Shown piece by piece: positions 42,932 to 51,149 of a DNA stretch of 64,000 bases. Each line of letters begins with the position of its first letter. The first letter of the stretch is position 1. Under the pieces are notes generated by a model. That model did no database searches. It had not been told where the DNA came from and saw only the letters and a list, made by a program, of their open reading frames with translations. The position numbers were made by a program, and so were the translations under genes. This DNA is from JAFKFI01 sp963795435 (GTDB lineage: Bacteria; Pseudomonadota; Alphaproteobacteria; Acetobacterales; Acetobacteraceae), in contig CAWCHV010000009.1 in the NCBI GenBank assembly GCA_963795435.1, forward strand, positions 434,001-498,000, given 5' to 3'.

Positions 42932-43687
42932 CTACTGTCCGCCGGCCGACGTGCCCGCGACCGATTGGACCGTCGTGAAGTCGGTGGTCAGCGCGCCGAG
43001 CTGAAGCTGGACCGCGTTGCCCGATTTCTGCACGCCGGTCGCGATGCCCAGCACGTTGAGGGGCAGCGCCGCGGTCGTGCCGTCGGTGTTGGCGCCGATC
43101 ACCGCGACCCGGTAGGAGCCATCCGGCACCGAGTTGCCGTTGTTGTCGGTGCCGTCCCAGGTCCAGGTATTCTGGCCTTTGGTCGCCGTCACCAGTGCGT
43201 CGCGAATCTTGCTTCCCGCGTCGTTATAGATGGCGATCGCCGCCGGCTCGGCGGCCGGCGCGGTGAAGGTGAGGGCGCCAGAGCCGTTCTGCAGCGGCAT
43301 ATGGTCGGACTGCACAGTGACCTGCTTGCCCATCATCGCGGAGGCCTGCATCAGCTCGCTGCCCTGGGTGAGCTGGATCAGCTGCGTGAGGCTGGTATTG
43401 GCGTTGATTTGCTGCTCGACGCCCGCGAACTGCACCAGCTGGCTGGTGAACTGGTTGGTGTCCAGCGGGCTGGTCGGGTCCTGATTCTGCAGCTGGGTCA
43501 TCAGCAGGCTGAGGAAGTCGCTGAAATTGCCCGACAGCGAGCTCAGCGCGTCACCTCCAGTGGCAGTACCGCTGGCCGTGCCGGTGGTCGCGCCGGTGGA
43601 CGCGTTCCCCGAGGCGGCGGTGTTCGCGGCGGCGACCGCGTTTTGCGCGGCGGAGTTCTGTTGTGCGGCAACCGAGGCGAGGCTCAT
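42932..43687 (-). CDS. flgD: Flagellar hook capping protein FlgD
   Basis: A 251-residue protein. The N-terminal domain has the conserved FSDFLSLLMTQLQNQDPTSPLDTNQFTSQLVQFAGVEQ-type region (NFSDFLSLLMTQLQNQDP is clearest), followed by a FlgD Ig-like/tudor region with TWDGTDNNGNSVPDGSYRV. FlgD caps the growing hook and is needed for FlgE polymerisation. The first ~40 residues are Ala/Thr-rich and low complexity. It lies 13 bases downstream of fliK. Confidence 0.93.
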   Translation of the reverse strand: MSLASVAAQQNSAAQNAVAAANTAASGNASTGATTGTASGTATGGDALSSLSGNFSDFLSLLMTQLQNQDPTSPLDTNQFTSQLVQFAGVEQQINANTSLTQLIQLTQGSELMQASAMMGKQVTVQSDHMPLQNGSGALTFTAPAAEPAAIAIYNDAGSKIRDALVTATKGQNTWTWDGTDNNGNSVPDGSYRVAVIGANTDGTTAALPLNVLGIATGVQKSGNAVQLQLGALTTDFTTVQSVAGTSAGGQ

Positions 43688-43700
43688 GGGTCAGTTTCCT

Positions 43701-45101
43701 TCAGGCCGTGATGTCTAGTCCGTCGCGCAGCCGGCGCTGCGCGGCCGATGGGGTGAACCGGTAGACGGGACCGTCCTCGTCAGCTCCGTCCCGCCGGCTC
43801 CGCCCGGAGCCGCCGCCATCGCCGCCGCTCCCGTAGCTTTCGCTCCTGGCTCCGCTGTCGCCCGCGGCCGGCTGGCCGCCGTCGCTCTGACGATGATCGG
43901 ACAAGTGGGCGTCGTTGCGTGCCTGCGGATCTGGCGTGGCGATCTGGAAGACGACATTCCGGCCCTCGGGGGGAATCCCGGCCTGGTCCAGGGCCCGCTG
44001 CAGCTCCGGCTGGTCGCGCAGCAGGAGCGACAGGGTTTCCGGCCGCTCGACGGTGATTTCGACCCGCGCGGGGCCGTCCCTCGGGCGATCGACGCGGACC
44101 TGCACGGCGCCGAGCGCTTCGGGATCGAGCCGCACGGTCATGCGCCGGCTCTGGTCAGGACCGGAGCCGAGCGCCACCAGCGGAGCCGCGATCTGCTGGG
44201 CCGGAGACGCGGCGTCCGCCCGCGAAGGCTCCGCCGTGGGCTGATCCGCCGCCGTCGCGCGACTGGCGGGACCGGCGATCGGCTGACTGGCCTCGGCAAT
44301 GGCGCGAATCACGGCCTCGGCGGCAGAAGCCTCATGGGCGGTGGGAAGCGCGGCTATCGTGGAGTCGGTCGCAGTCTCGATCGGAGATCGGGGCGGCATG
44401 GCATCCTGCGCGGCAGGCGGTGTCTCCGCCGTCGGTGAGTCGGCGGGCTGATTCTGGGCGGTCGCGTCGGTCCGGTGGGGAGCCTCGTCGCGCGTCCCGG
44501 CTGCTGGAGGCGTGCCGCTGCCGGTGGCCGCATGGGCAGGATGCGCGGTTCCCGCCGCGCCGTCCCGGGGCGTCACGGATGCGGTGCTCGGCGGCAACGG
44601 CGTGGCGGGTTCGAGCGGCGCCGTTCCCGCCAACGTTGCCGGATCGTTCGCGGCGGCATCTTTGCTGGAGCCCGATTCCGTGGCCGCGGCACGTCCCGCG
44701 CGCCCGGGACCGGCGGCGGGCTTGTGGGGCGCGGGGCCCGGGGCATTGCCTGGTTCGGCTCTGCTGGGATCCGGCTTGGCCGCCGTAGTCGCCGCCGTCG
44801 GGTCGCCCGGCGGGGCTGGCAGCGCGCCAGAGGGAACGGCGAGCGAATCCGGGCTCGCGGGGGTCGCCGCGTGCGTACCCGCTTCATCGCCGTTGGTCGG
44901 CAATTCCGCGCCGGCGGTCGCGGCGGGAGCTTGCATCGCCACACCCGCATCCGGCGGCGCGGCGGAATGTCCGAGCGCCGCCCCCAGGCGCTCTATGAAA
45001 ACGGGCGCGGCTCGGCCTGAGGCACGCGCGCTCGCGCTCCCGGCCGGAGGCGTGGCGGCCGGTGCGAGCGGACCTACGATGCCGGTCAACGAAGCGGACA
45101 T
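43701..45101 (-). CDS. fliK: Flagellar hook-length control protein FliK
   Basis: A 466-residue protein with a long Ala/Pro-rich, low-complexity N-terminal part and a C-terminal Flg_hook domain: VRLDPEALGAVQVRVDRPRD, VEITVERPETLSLLLRDQPELQ and ALDQAGIPPEGRNVVF are the family signature (residues ~320-410). FliK measures hook length and triggers the export switch. The disordered N-terminus is normal for FliK. GGAAGGA lies before the ATG, and tandem sigma-54 elements lie 26-54 bases upstream. Confidence 0.9.
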   Translation of the reverse strand: MSASLTGIVGPLAPAATPPAGSASARASGRAAPVFIERLGAALGHSAAPPDAGVAMQAPAATAGAELPTNGDEAGTHAATPASPDSLAVPSGALPAPPGDPTAATTAAKPDPSRAEPGNAPGPAPHKPAAGPGRAGRAAATESGSSKDAAANDPATLAGTAPLEPATPLPPSTASVTPRDGAAGTAHPAHAATGSGTPPAAGTRDEAPHRTDATAQNQPADSPTAETPPAAQDAMPPRSPIETATDSTIAALPTAHEASAAEAVIRAIAEASQPIAGPASRATAADQPTAEPSRADAASPAQQIAAPLVALGSGPDQSRRMTVRLDPEALGAVQVRVDRPRDGPARVEITVERPETLSLLLRDQPELQRALDQAGIPPEGRNVVFQIATPDPQARNDAHLSDHRQSDGGQPAAGDSGARSESYGSGGDGGGSGRSRRDGADEDGPVYRFTPSAAQRRLRDGLDITA

Positions 45102-45126
45102 TCGGGTTCCTTCCGGGATCGCTACC

Positions 45127-45155
45127 GCAAGAACCGGGCCGCAAGAACCGGGCCA
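45127..45155 (-). promoter_or_regulatory. Tandem duplicated sigma-54 promoter element for fliK-flgD
   Basis: The plus strand carries the 14-base unit GCAAGAACCGGGCC twice in direct succession (45127-45140 and 45141-45154). Read on the minus strand, each unit is GGCCCGGTTCTTGC, i.e. GG-N10-GC with TTGC at -12. The upstream copy has a T before it (TGGCCCG), making a near-consensus sigma-54 site (TGGCACG-N4-TTGC). A start from the upstream copy would be expected ~30 bases before the fliK ATG; from the downstream copy, ~15 bases before. Confidence 0.7.
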
Positions 45156-45293
45156 GCGAAGCAGCCGCGAAATCCGGCTCGCCGGGACGGATCGGTCGTT
45201 AACCGGCAGGAAATGCCGGGCTGCTATTGCCGGGCGGTCGCCACGGCCGGGGTTTCGCGGATCGGAACGGGCTTATTCCGCGCGCATCTGCCT

Positions 45294-45309
45294 TGGCACG
45301 GTTCATGCT
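45294..45309 (+). promoter_or_regulatory. Sigma-54 promoter of the flgE operon
   Basis: TGGCACGGTTCATGCT fits the -24/-12 consensus (TGGCAC-N5-TTGCW) with a perfect -24 element, GG and GC exactly 10 bases apart, and ATGC for TTGC. It lies 31 bases before the flgE ATG. It shares the CGGTTC spacer with the divergent fliK element. FlbD is the likely activator (inference). Confidence 0.7.
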
Positions 45310-45339
45310 GCTTTTGCCGGGAAGTTGCAGGAGTTACCG

Positions 45340-46647
45340 ATGTCTCTGTTCGGCGCAATGAGCACGGCGATCAGCGGTCTGTCCGCGCAATCCAGCGCGT
45401 TCAGCAATATCAGCGACAACGTCGCCAACAGCCAGACGGTCGGTTTCAAGCGGACCGACACGAGTTTCAGCGACTATCTCACCACGAGCTCGGCGACGGT
45501 CAATGAATCCGGCGCCGTGGTAGCGCGGCCCGACTACGTCAACAGCGTGCAGGGCACGATCTCGCAGACCGACAATCCGCTCGGCCTCGCCATCGCCGGC
45601 CAGGGCTTTTTCCCGGTCAGCCAGCAAAACGGCGAGGTCAACAACCAGCCAAGTTTCAATCCGCAGCAATTCTACACCCGCGCGGGCGACTTCACGATGG
45701 ACAAGAACGGCTACGTCGTGAACTCGGCGGGCGACTTCCTCAACGGCTGGTCGGTCGATCCCGCGACGGGCACGGTGAACCGCAACGCGCTGGCGCCGAT
45801 CCAGGTGAGCCAGACCGTGTTCAACCCGGTCGCCAGCACCCAGGTCACGCTGTCGGCCAACCTGCCCGCGACGCCGGCCGCCGGCAGCCCGATCTCGTCG
45901 CAGATCCAGGTGTACGACGCGCTCGGCACCGCTCACATGGTCTCGCTCGACTGGACTCAGAACGCCGCCAACGACTGGACGGTGTCGGTCAACGTGCCGG
46001 ACGACACGGGCGGCGCGGCGCGCGGCACGGCGGAGGTCACGTTCGGCGCGACCAGCGGCAACGGCGTCCCGGAAGGCACGGTCGGCAACATCGCCAACGT
46101 GACCGGCAGCGTGACCGCGGCTGGTTACGCCAGCGGCAGCCCGGCGGCGATGTCGTTCACCGCGAATTTCGGCTCGGGCCCGCAGACCATCCAACTGAAC
46201 CTCGGCACCTATGGCCAGGCGAACGGGGTGACGCAGTACGCGGGCACCGAATACAGCCTGCGTGGTCTGACCCAGAACGGCGTGCCGCCCGGCAGTTTCA
46301 GCAGCCTCTCGACGCGCGCCACCGGCGACCTCGTCGTGAACTACGACAACGGCCAGTCCCGGACCATCGGCCGGGTTCCGGTGGTGACATTCAACAACCC
46401 CGACGGGCTGCAACGCCAGGACGGGCAGGCCTTCACGGCGACGGTGACATCGGGCACGCCGCTTGCCGAGGACGCCGGCACCAATGGCGCCGGCAACCTG
46501 GTCACGTCGTCGACCGAGAGCTCGAACGTGGACATCGCCAGCGAATTCACCAAGCTGATCGTGGCGCAGCGCGCGTATTCGGCGAACACCAAGATGGTGA
46601 CGACCGCCGACGACATGCTGCAGCAGACGATCGACATGAAGCGTTGA
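45340..46647 (+). CDS. flgE: Flagellar hook protein FlgE
   Basis: A 435-residue rod/hook-family protein. The N-terminus MSLFGAMSTAISGLSAQSSA with NISDNVANSQTVGFKRTDTSF is the conserved flagellar basal-rod motif, GLAIAGQGFFPV follows, and the C-terminus has SNVDIASEFTKLIVAQRAYSANTKMVTTADDML. The variable middle part forms the exposed hook surface. ATG at 45340 follows GCAGGAG-like sequence. A longer in-frame extension upstream to 44512 is only the antisense of fliK. It is first in a long plus-strand operon. Confidence 0.95.
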   Translation: MSLFGAMSTAISGLSAQSSAFSNISDNVANSQTVGFKRTDTSFSDYLTTSSATVNESGAVVARPDYVNSVQGTISQTDNPLGLAIAGQGFFPVSQQNGEVNNQPSFNPQQFYTRAGDFTMDKNGYVVNSAGDFLNGWSVDPATGTVNRNALAPIQVSQTVFNPVASTQVTLSANLPATPAAGSPISSQIQVYDALGTAHMVSLDWTQNAANDWTVSVNVPDDTGGAARGTAEVTFGATSGNGVPEGTVGNIANVTGSVTAAGYASGSPAAMSFTANFGSGPQTIQLNLGTYGQANGVTQYAGTEYSLRGLTQNGVPPGSFSSLSTRATGDLVVNYDNGQSRTIGRVPVVTFNNPDGLQRQDGQAFTATVTSGTPLAEDAGTNGAGNLVTSSTESSNVDIASEFTKLIVAQRAYSANTKMVTTADDMLQQTIDMKR

Positions 46648-46663
46648 GCGCGGGACGGCCGCC

Positions 46664-48187
46664 ATGAGCCTCGACGCCTCGCTGTCGATCGCATCTGGCA
46701 GCCTCGCCAACATCAACCGCCAGCTCGCGCTGGTGTCGCAGAACGTCGCCAATGCGGCGACGCCCGGCTACGCGCGCGAGGTCTCGACACAGCAGAGCGT
46801 CACCGCCGGCGGGCTCGGGATGGGCGTGCATTCCGGCCCGGCGCAGCGCACCGTCGACGCGGCGCTGCAGGCCGGCATGTTGCAGCAGAACGCCACGGTC
46901 TCCGGCCTGCAGACGCGGCAGGCGGCGTTGCAGGCGATCGACGCGGCCCTCGGCACGCCAGGCCAAGGGAGCGATCTGCCGAGCCTGCTCGGCAACATGC
47001 AGGATGCGTTCTCCACCCTCGCCAGCGGTCCCGACAACCCGACGCAGCAGCAGGCGGTGGTCAGCGCCGCCGGCACGCTGGCCAGCGGGATCAACAGCCT
47101 GAGCAGCGCCTACACCGGCCAGCGGCAGGCCGCGAACGACGCCATCCAGTCGGACCTCAACACGCTGAACGGGGCGATGGGCACGATCTCCTCGCTCACC
47201 AAGCAGATCATCCAACTGAAATCATCCGGCCAAAGCACCGCCGACCTCGAGAGCCAGCGCGACGCGGCGCTGCAGAGCGTATCGAGCATCGTCGATCTCA
47301 AGGTGCTCAACCAGGACAACGGCAACGTGGTGCTGGTGCTGGGCTCCGGCCTCAGCCCGTCGCTCGACACGCCGAACCCGTTCTCCACCCCTCCTGCCGC
47401 GGTCGGCGCTGGTTCGTCCTACCCTGGCGGCGGCATTCCGCCGATCACGCTGGGCGGGGCGGACGTGACGTCGCAGCTGGTCGGCGGCACGCTCGGCGCC
47501 AACATCACGCTGCGCGACAGCACCTTGCCCACGGATCAGGCCGAGCTCGACGAGTTCTCGCAGAATCTCGCGTCGCGGTTCGACGCGCAGGGGCTGCGGC
47601 TGTTCACTGATCCGTCCGGAAACGTCCCGAGCGGCGGCGGCGTGCCGGTGCAGGCGGGCTACGTGGGGTTCGCCGCCGGCATCCAGGTCAATCCGGCGGT
47701 GCAATCGGCGCCGTCCCTGGTGCGCGACGGCACCCAGGCCGTGACGGGGAGCCCGACGGGCGCCAGCGCCTTCACGCCGAACCCGCCGGGTGGTCCGGCG
47801 GGCTTCACCACCCTGATCACGCGCGTGCTTGATTTCGCGCTCGGCACCCAGGTCCAAGGCGGCGTGACGCAGCCGGCCTTACACACCGTTGGCCTCGGCC
47901 CGGCCGGAGCCGCGTCTTCGCCCTATTCGGGGTCGGGGGCGCTCGGCACGCTGGCGACCGCGATGGTGGGCGCGCAGGCGCAGGAGAGCGCCGCCGCCAC
48001 CGGCCAGCTCGCCACCGAGCAGGCCGTGCAAACCACGCTGCAGAGCAAGTTCTCGGCCCAGAGCGGCGTCAGCATCGACACCGAGATGTCGACGATGGTG
48101 CAGCTGCAGAACGCCTACGGCGCGTCTGCCCGGCTGATCTCCGCGGCGCAGGCGATGTGGTCGCAGTTCCTCAACGCGGTACAGTGA
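46664..48187 (+). CDS. flgK: Hook-filament junction protein FlgK (HAP1)
   Basis: A 507-residue hook-associated protein. The N-terminus (SIASGSLANINRQLALVSQN then VANAATPGYAREVS) and the C-terminus (SGVSIDTEMSTMVQLQNAYGASARLISAAQAMW) carry the paired heptad segments of the D0 domain. The middle part is variable and Gly/Ser rich. FlgK joins hook and filament with FlgL. It starts 16 bases after flgE. Confidence 0.93.
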   Translation: MSLDASLSIASGSLANINRQLALVSQNVANAATPGYAREVSTQQSVTAGGLGMGVHSGPAQRTVDAALQAGMLQQNATVSGLQTRQAALQAIDAALGTPGQGSDLPSLLGNMQDAFSTLASGPDNPTQQQAVVSAAGTLASGINSLSSAYTGQRQAANDAIQSDLNTLNGAMGTISSLTKQIIQLKSSGQSTADLESQRDAALQSVSSIVDLKVLNQDNGNVVLVLGSGLSPSLDTPNPFSTPPAAVGAGSSYPGGGIPPITLGGADVTSQLVGGTLGANITLRDSTLPTDQAELDEFSQNLASRFDAQGLRLFTDPSGNVPSGGGVPVQAGYVGFAAGIQVNPAVQSAPSLVRDGTQAVTGSPTGASAFTPNPPGGPAGFTTLITRVLDFALGTQVQGGVTQPALHTVGLGPAGAASSPYSGSGALGTLATAMVGAQAQESAAATGQLATEQAVQTTLQSKFSAQSGVSIDTEMSTMVQLQNAYGASARLISAAQAMWSQFLNAVQ

Positions 48188-48197
48188 GAACCCGCCC

Positions 48198-49280
48198 ATG
48201 AGCTATGCGCTGAGCGGTGCGAGCGACTATGGCGGGCTGACCCGCCTGATCGGCGACAGCACCAGTGTGCGGCAGCAGCTCGATACGCTCACCCAGCAGG
48301 CCGCGACGGGCCGTATCGCCGACACCTACGCGGGCCTCGGCAGCAGCGGCGCCGCCGCCTCGCTCGATCTGCGCCCGCTGATCGCGCATCAGACCACGTG
48401 GCAAGGCAATATCGACGCCGCGACCGGGCGGATGACGGTGGCGCAGACCGCCATGACGCAGATCCAGCAGGTGGCGTCCAATCTGTACGCCCAGCTCAAC
48501 AACCTTAACGGGCTGAGCGCGGACGCCGTGGACAGCGTCGCGGCGTCGGCGCGGCAGGCGCTGCAGCAGGTCGCCGGATTGCTCAACACCAAGGATGGCG
48601 GCGTCTATGTCTTCGCCGGCCAGGACACCGCCAATCCGCCGGTGCCGAACTCCGATCAGATCCTCAGCAGCGGCTTCTACACGCAGATTTCCAGCGCGGT
48701 CTCCGGGCTCGGGACGACCGCGGGGCCGGTCGTCGCGGCGACCTTGGCGACCGCCTCCTCGAACGCGGCGGGCACCTCGCCGTTCTCGGCGTCGCTGTCG
48801 CAGCCCGCCGCGTCGATCCCGCTGGCGACCGTCGAGACCGGCGAGGGGCAGCGGACGCCGGTCGGGCTGGTCGCAAGCGCCAACGCCTTCACGGCCTCCA
48901 CCGGCAGTTCGACCACGGGCTCCTACATGCGCGACGTGCTGCGCGCGCTGGCCACCATCGGCTCGCTCAGCAGCAGTCAACTCAGTGCGGGCGGCTTCCA
49001 GGATCTGGTGCAGGACACGCGCACCAGCCTGAGCGGCGCGATGTCCGCGATGGCGGGCGATGCCGGCGTGCTCGGCAACGCCCAGAGCCGGCTGGCGACG
49101 ACCAAGACCCAGCTCTCCGACACGTCCACGGCACTGACCTCGCAGGTCTCGTCGGCGGAAGACGTGGACATGGCGGCGACCCTGTCGCGGATCACCCTGA
49201 CGCAAACCCAGTTGCAGGCTTCCTACCAGCTGATCGCCAATATCGGCACCCTGTCGCTGATCAAGTTCCTCCCGGTCTGA
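48198..49280 (+). CDS. flgL: Hook-filament junction protein FlgL (HAP3)
   Basis: A 360-residue flagellin-like protein. The N-terminal helix (TRLIGDSTSVRQQLDTLTQQAATGRI) and the C-terminal helix (SSAEDVDMAATLSRITLTQTQLQASYQLIANIGTLSLIKFL) form the coiled coil expected for FlgL. The gene lies 10 bases after flgK and 113 bases before flagellin. Confidence 0.9.
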   Translation: MSYALSGASDYGGLTRLIGDSTSVRQQLDTLTQQAATGRIADTYAGLGSSGAAASLDLRPLIAHQTTWQGNIDAATGRMTVAQTAMTQIQQVASNLYAQLNNLNGLSADAVDSVAASARQALQQVAGLLNTKDGGVYVFAGQDTANPPVPNSDQILSSGFYTQISSAVSGLGTTAGPVVAATLATASSNAAGTSPFSASLSQPAASIPLATVETGEGQRTPVGLVASANAFTASTGSSTTGSYMRDVLRALATIGSLSSSQLSAGGFQDLVQDTRTSLSGAMSAMAGDAGVLGNAQSRLATTKTQLSDTSTALTSQVSSAEDVDMAATLSRITLTQTQLQASYQLIANIGTLSLIKFLPV

Positions 49281-49393
49281 CGAGAAAAGCGCGGGCGGCT
49301 TCACCCTCCCTTAACCACGATGCCGCAAGATGCCGGCAGGCCCGCAAAAAGGCGGGGACATGCGAAACACTATGGACAGAAAGGTAAGACACC

Positions 49394-50236
49394 ATGTCCC
49401 TGAACTCCGTAAACACCAACTCCGGCGCGATGATCGCGCTGCAGTCGCTGAATGCCACCAACTCGCAGCTCGCCGCGGTGCAGAAGCAGATCTCCACCGG
49501 CTACCGCGTGGCGGATGCCAGCGATGACGGCGCGGCCTACGCGATCGCCCAAGGCGTGCGCTCCGATGTCGGCGCGCTGACCAGCGCAAACCAACAGCTT
49601 GGCAACGTGCAAGGGCTGCTCTCGACCACGAGCTCCGCCCTGACCGGTGTCTCGAACACCATGATCAATATGAAGGATCTGCTGGTCAAGCTGGCGGACG
49701 GCAACACGCAGGGCGACGCCCGTACGCAGGATGTCACATCGTACAATGCGATGCTCACTCAGCTCAAAGGCAACATCACCGACGCGGTGTACAGCGGCAA
49801 ATCGCTGATCGGCAACATCGGCGCTCCGAGCAGCTTCGGCGCGGTGAACGTCGTTCGCAACGAGGTCGGCTCCACCTACAATATCGGGACCTTCAGCGGC
49901 TCGGCGCTCTATGGCGCGATTACCGTCGCGTCGGCCATCACCGCCGGCGCCGCCGCCGCCCTCATCACGGCCGGCGGCAGCTTCGTCAAGCAGTTCAACA
50001 GCGTCAGCACGCAGCTCAATAGCTACGGAGCCGCCTCGACCTTCGTGAACAGCCAGATTAGCTACAACAACAACAAGATCGACGCGCTGAATTCCGGGCT
50101 CGGATCGTTGATCGATGCCGATCTGGCGAAGGAGTTGGCGCAGATGCAGTCGTTGCAGATCCGCCAGCAGCTCGGCACGCAGTCGCTGTCGATCGCCAAC
50201 CAGGCGCCGCAGAGCCTGCTCAGCCTGTTCAAGTAG
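49394..50236 (+). CDS. fliC: Flagellin
   Basis: A 280-residue flagellin. The conserved N-terminal D0/D1 part is SVNTNSGAMIALQSLNATNS and VQKQISTGYRVADASDDGAAYAIAQG; the C-terminal part is IDADLAKELAQMQSLQIRQQLGTQSLSIANQ. The middle domain is very small, as in other short alphaproteobacterial flagellins. The filament is probably modified by the enzymes encoded downstream (inference). AAGGTAAG precedes the ATG. No sigma-54 element was found in the 113 bases upstream, so it is probably read from the flgE promoter or from an unrecognised one. Confidence 0.95.
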   Translation: MSLNSVNTNSGAMIALQSLNATNSQLAAVQKQISTGYRVADASDDGAAYAIAQGVRSDVGALTSANQQLGNVQGLLSTTSSALTGVSNTMINMKDLLVKLADGNTQGDARTQDVTSYNAMLTQLKGNITDAVYSGKSLIGNIGAPSSFGAVNVVRNEVGSTYNIGTFSGSALYGAITVASAITAGAAAALITAGGSFVKQFNSVSTQLNSYGAASTFVNSQISYNNNKIDALNSGLGSLIDADLAKELAQMQSLQIRQQLGTQSLSIANQAPQSLLSLFK

Positions 50237-50242
50237 CCGGCG

Positions 50243-50276
50243 TCCCCGGAGGCGGGCAGCGCGCCCGCTTCCGGGA
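50243..50276 (+). other. Stem-loop after flagellin
   Basis: TCCCCGGAGGCGGGC and GCCCGCTTCCGGGA form a long GC-rich hairpin with a short loop, beginning seven bases after the flagellin stop. No T-run follows, so it is more likely an RNA-stabilising or attenuating structure than a full terminator. It could set the flagellin:flbT transcript ratio (inference). Confidence 0.6.
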
Positions 50277-50349
50277 GCTGACACCAGCCGGCTCGCCGGC
50301 GAAACCGCGAGCGAGACCCACGCTTGCGCGGACGAACAGGAAAAGGCGC

Positions 50350-50802
50350 ATGTCGAACTTGGTCTTAGAGCTGCGCCAGGGCGAGACGATGATCGTCAAT
50401 GGCGCGCCCATCCGCTTTCGCACCAAATCCCGCATCGAGCTCACCGCCAAGGCGCGGTTCCTGTTCGGCAAGCAGATCATGCCGCCCGATCAGGCGGACA
50501 GCCCGGCGCGGCGGATCTATTTCGCCTTGCAGGCGGCCTATATCGGCACCGACGAGGAACGCGAGCGCGGGCTCGTCTCGGCGCGGGACCTGGTCGAGGC
50601 GTTCAAGGGCGCGACCACCTCCGCCCTGGCGCGCGAGATCCTCGACCGCTCGCTGGCCCATGCCGAGGCGGACGATTGCTATCAGGCACTGAAGCTCGCG
50701 CGGCGGATCATCCGCCACGAGGACGCGGCGCTCGGTCGGACGAATTTGCCGGCGGCGTCGGCCAATTCCTATGGAGAGCAAAGCCTACCATGCACACCAT
50801 GA
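50350..50802 (+). CDS. flbT: Flagellin synthesis repressor FlbT
   Basis: A 150-residue RNA-binding regulator that acts on the 5' leader of flagellin mRNA in alphaproteobacteria. It begins SNLVLELRQGETMIVNGAPIRFRTKSRIEL and contains LFGKQIMPPDQADSPARRIYFALQAAYIG, as in other FlbT proteins. It is located between flagellin and flaF, the common arrangement. Its 3' end overlaps flaF. Confidence 0.93.
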   Translation: MSNLVLELRQGETMIVNGAPIRFRTKSRIELTAKARFLFGKQIMPPDQADSPARRIYFALQAAYIGTDEERERGLVSARDLVEAFKGATTSALAREILDRSLAHAEADDCYQALKLARRIIRHEDAALGRTNLPAASANSYGEQSLPCTP

Positions 50803-51137
50803 CGCGCGCGGCCCGCGCCTATGAGGTCTCGTCCTCCCATCGGAACCTGCGAGACCAGGAAGCGGACGTGTTCCGCCGCGCCAACGGCGCGCTGCGCTCC
50901 GCGCGCGATCAGGGCATGGTCGAGCGAGTGCGGGCCGTCGCCGACAACCGCCGTCTGTGGATGGCGACGATCGACCTGCTGCGCGACGGCGCGAACGCGC
51001 TGCCCGAGGATCTGCGCGCCTCGATGGTCTCGGTCGGTCTCGCGGTGCAGCGCGAGATGGATCGCGCCACGCCGGATTTCGACTTCCTGATCTCGGTGAA
51101 CGAGAACATCGCCGCCGGCCTGTCTGGCACGCCCTGA
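50799..51137 (+). CDS. flaF: Flagellar biosynthesis regulator FlaF
   Basis: A 112-residue helical protein (115 if the ATG at 50790 is used) with ARAYEVSSSHRNLRDQEADVFRRANGAL near the start and LPEDLRASMVSVGLAVQREMDR in the second half, fitting FlaF. FlaF promotes flagellin export or synthesis and opposes FlbT in related bacteria. ATG at 50799 overlaps the flbT stop (ATGA) and starts directly at the conserved region, so it is preferred. Confidence 0.88.
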   Translation: MTRAARAYEVSSSHRNLRDQEADVFRRANGALRSARDQGMVERVRAVADNRRLWMATIDLLRDGANALPEDLRASMVSVGLAVQREMDRATPDFDFLISVNENIAAGLSGTP

Positions 51138-51149
51138 CCGGCGCTCGTC

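Noticed and set aside
44512..45339. Upstream extension of flgE by 276 codons
   Set aside because: The extension is antisense to fliK and contains Ala/Gly-rich noise. The conserved flagellar N-terminus starts at 45340, after a sigma-54 promoter.
49281..49393. Search for a sigma-54 promoter before flagellin
   Set aside because: No GG-N10-GC arrangement was found in the 113-base gap, so no promoter is claimed there.
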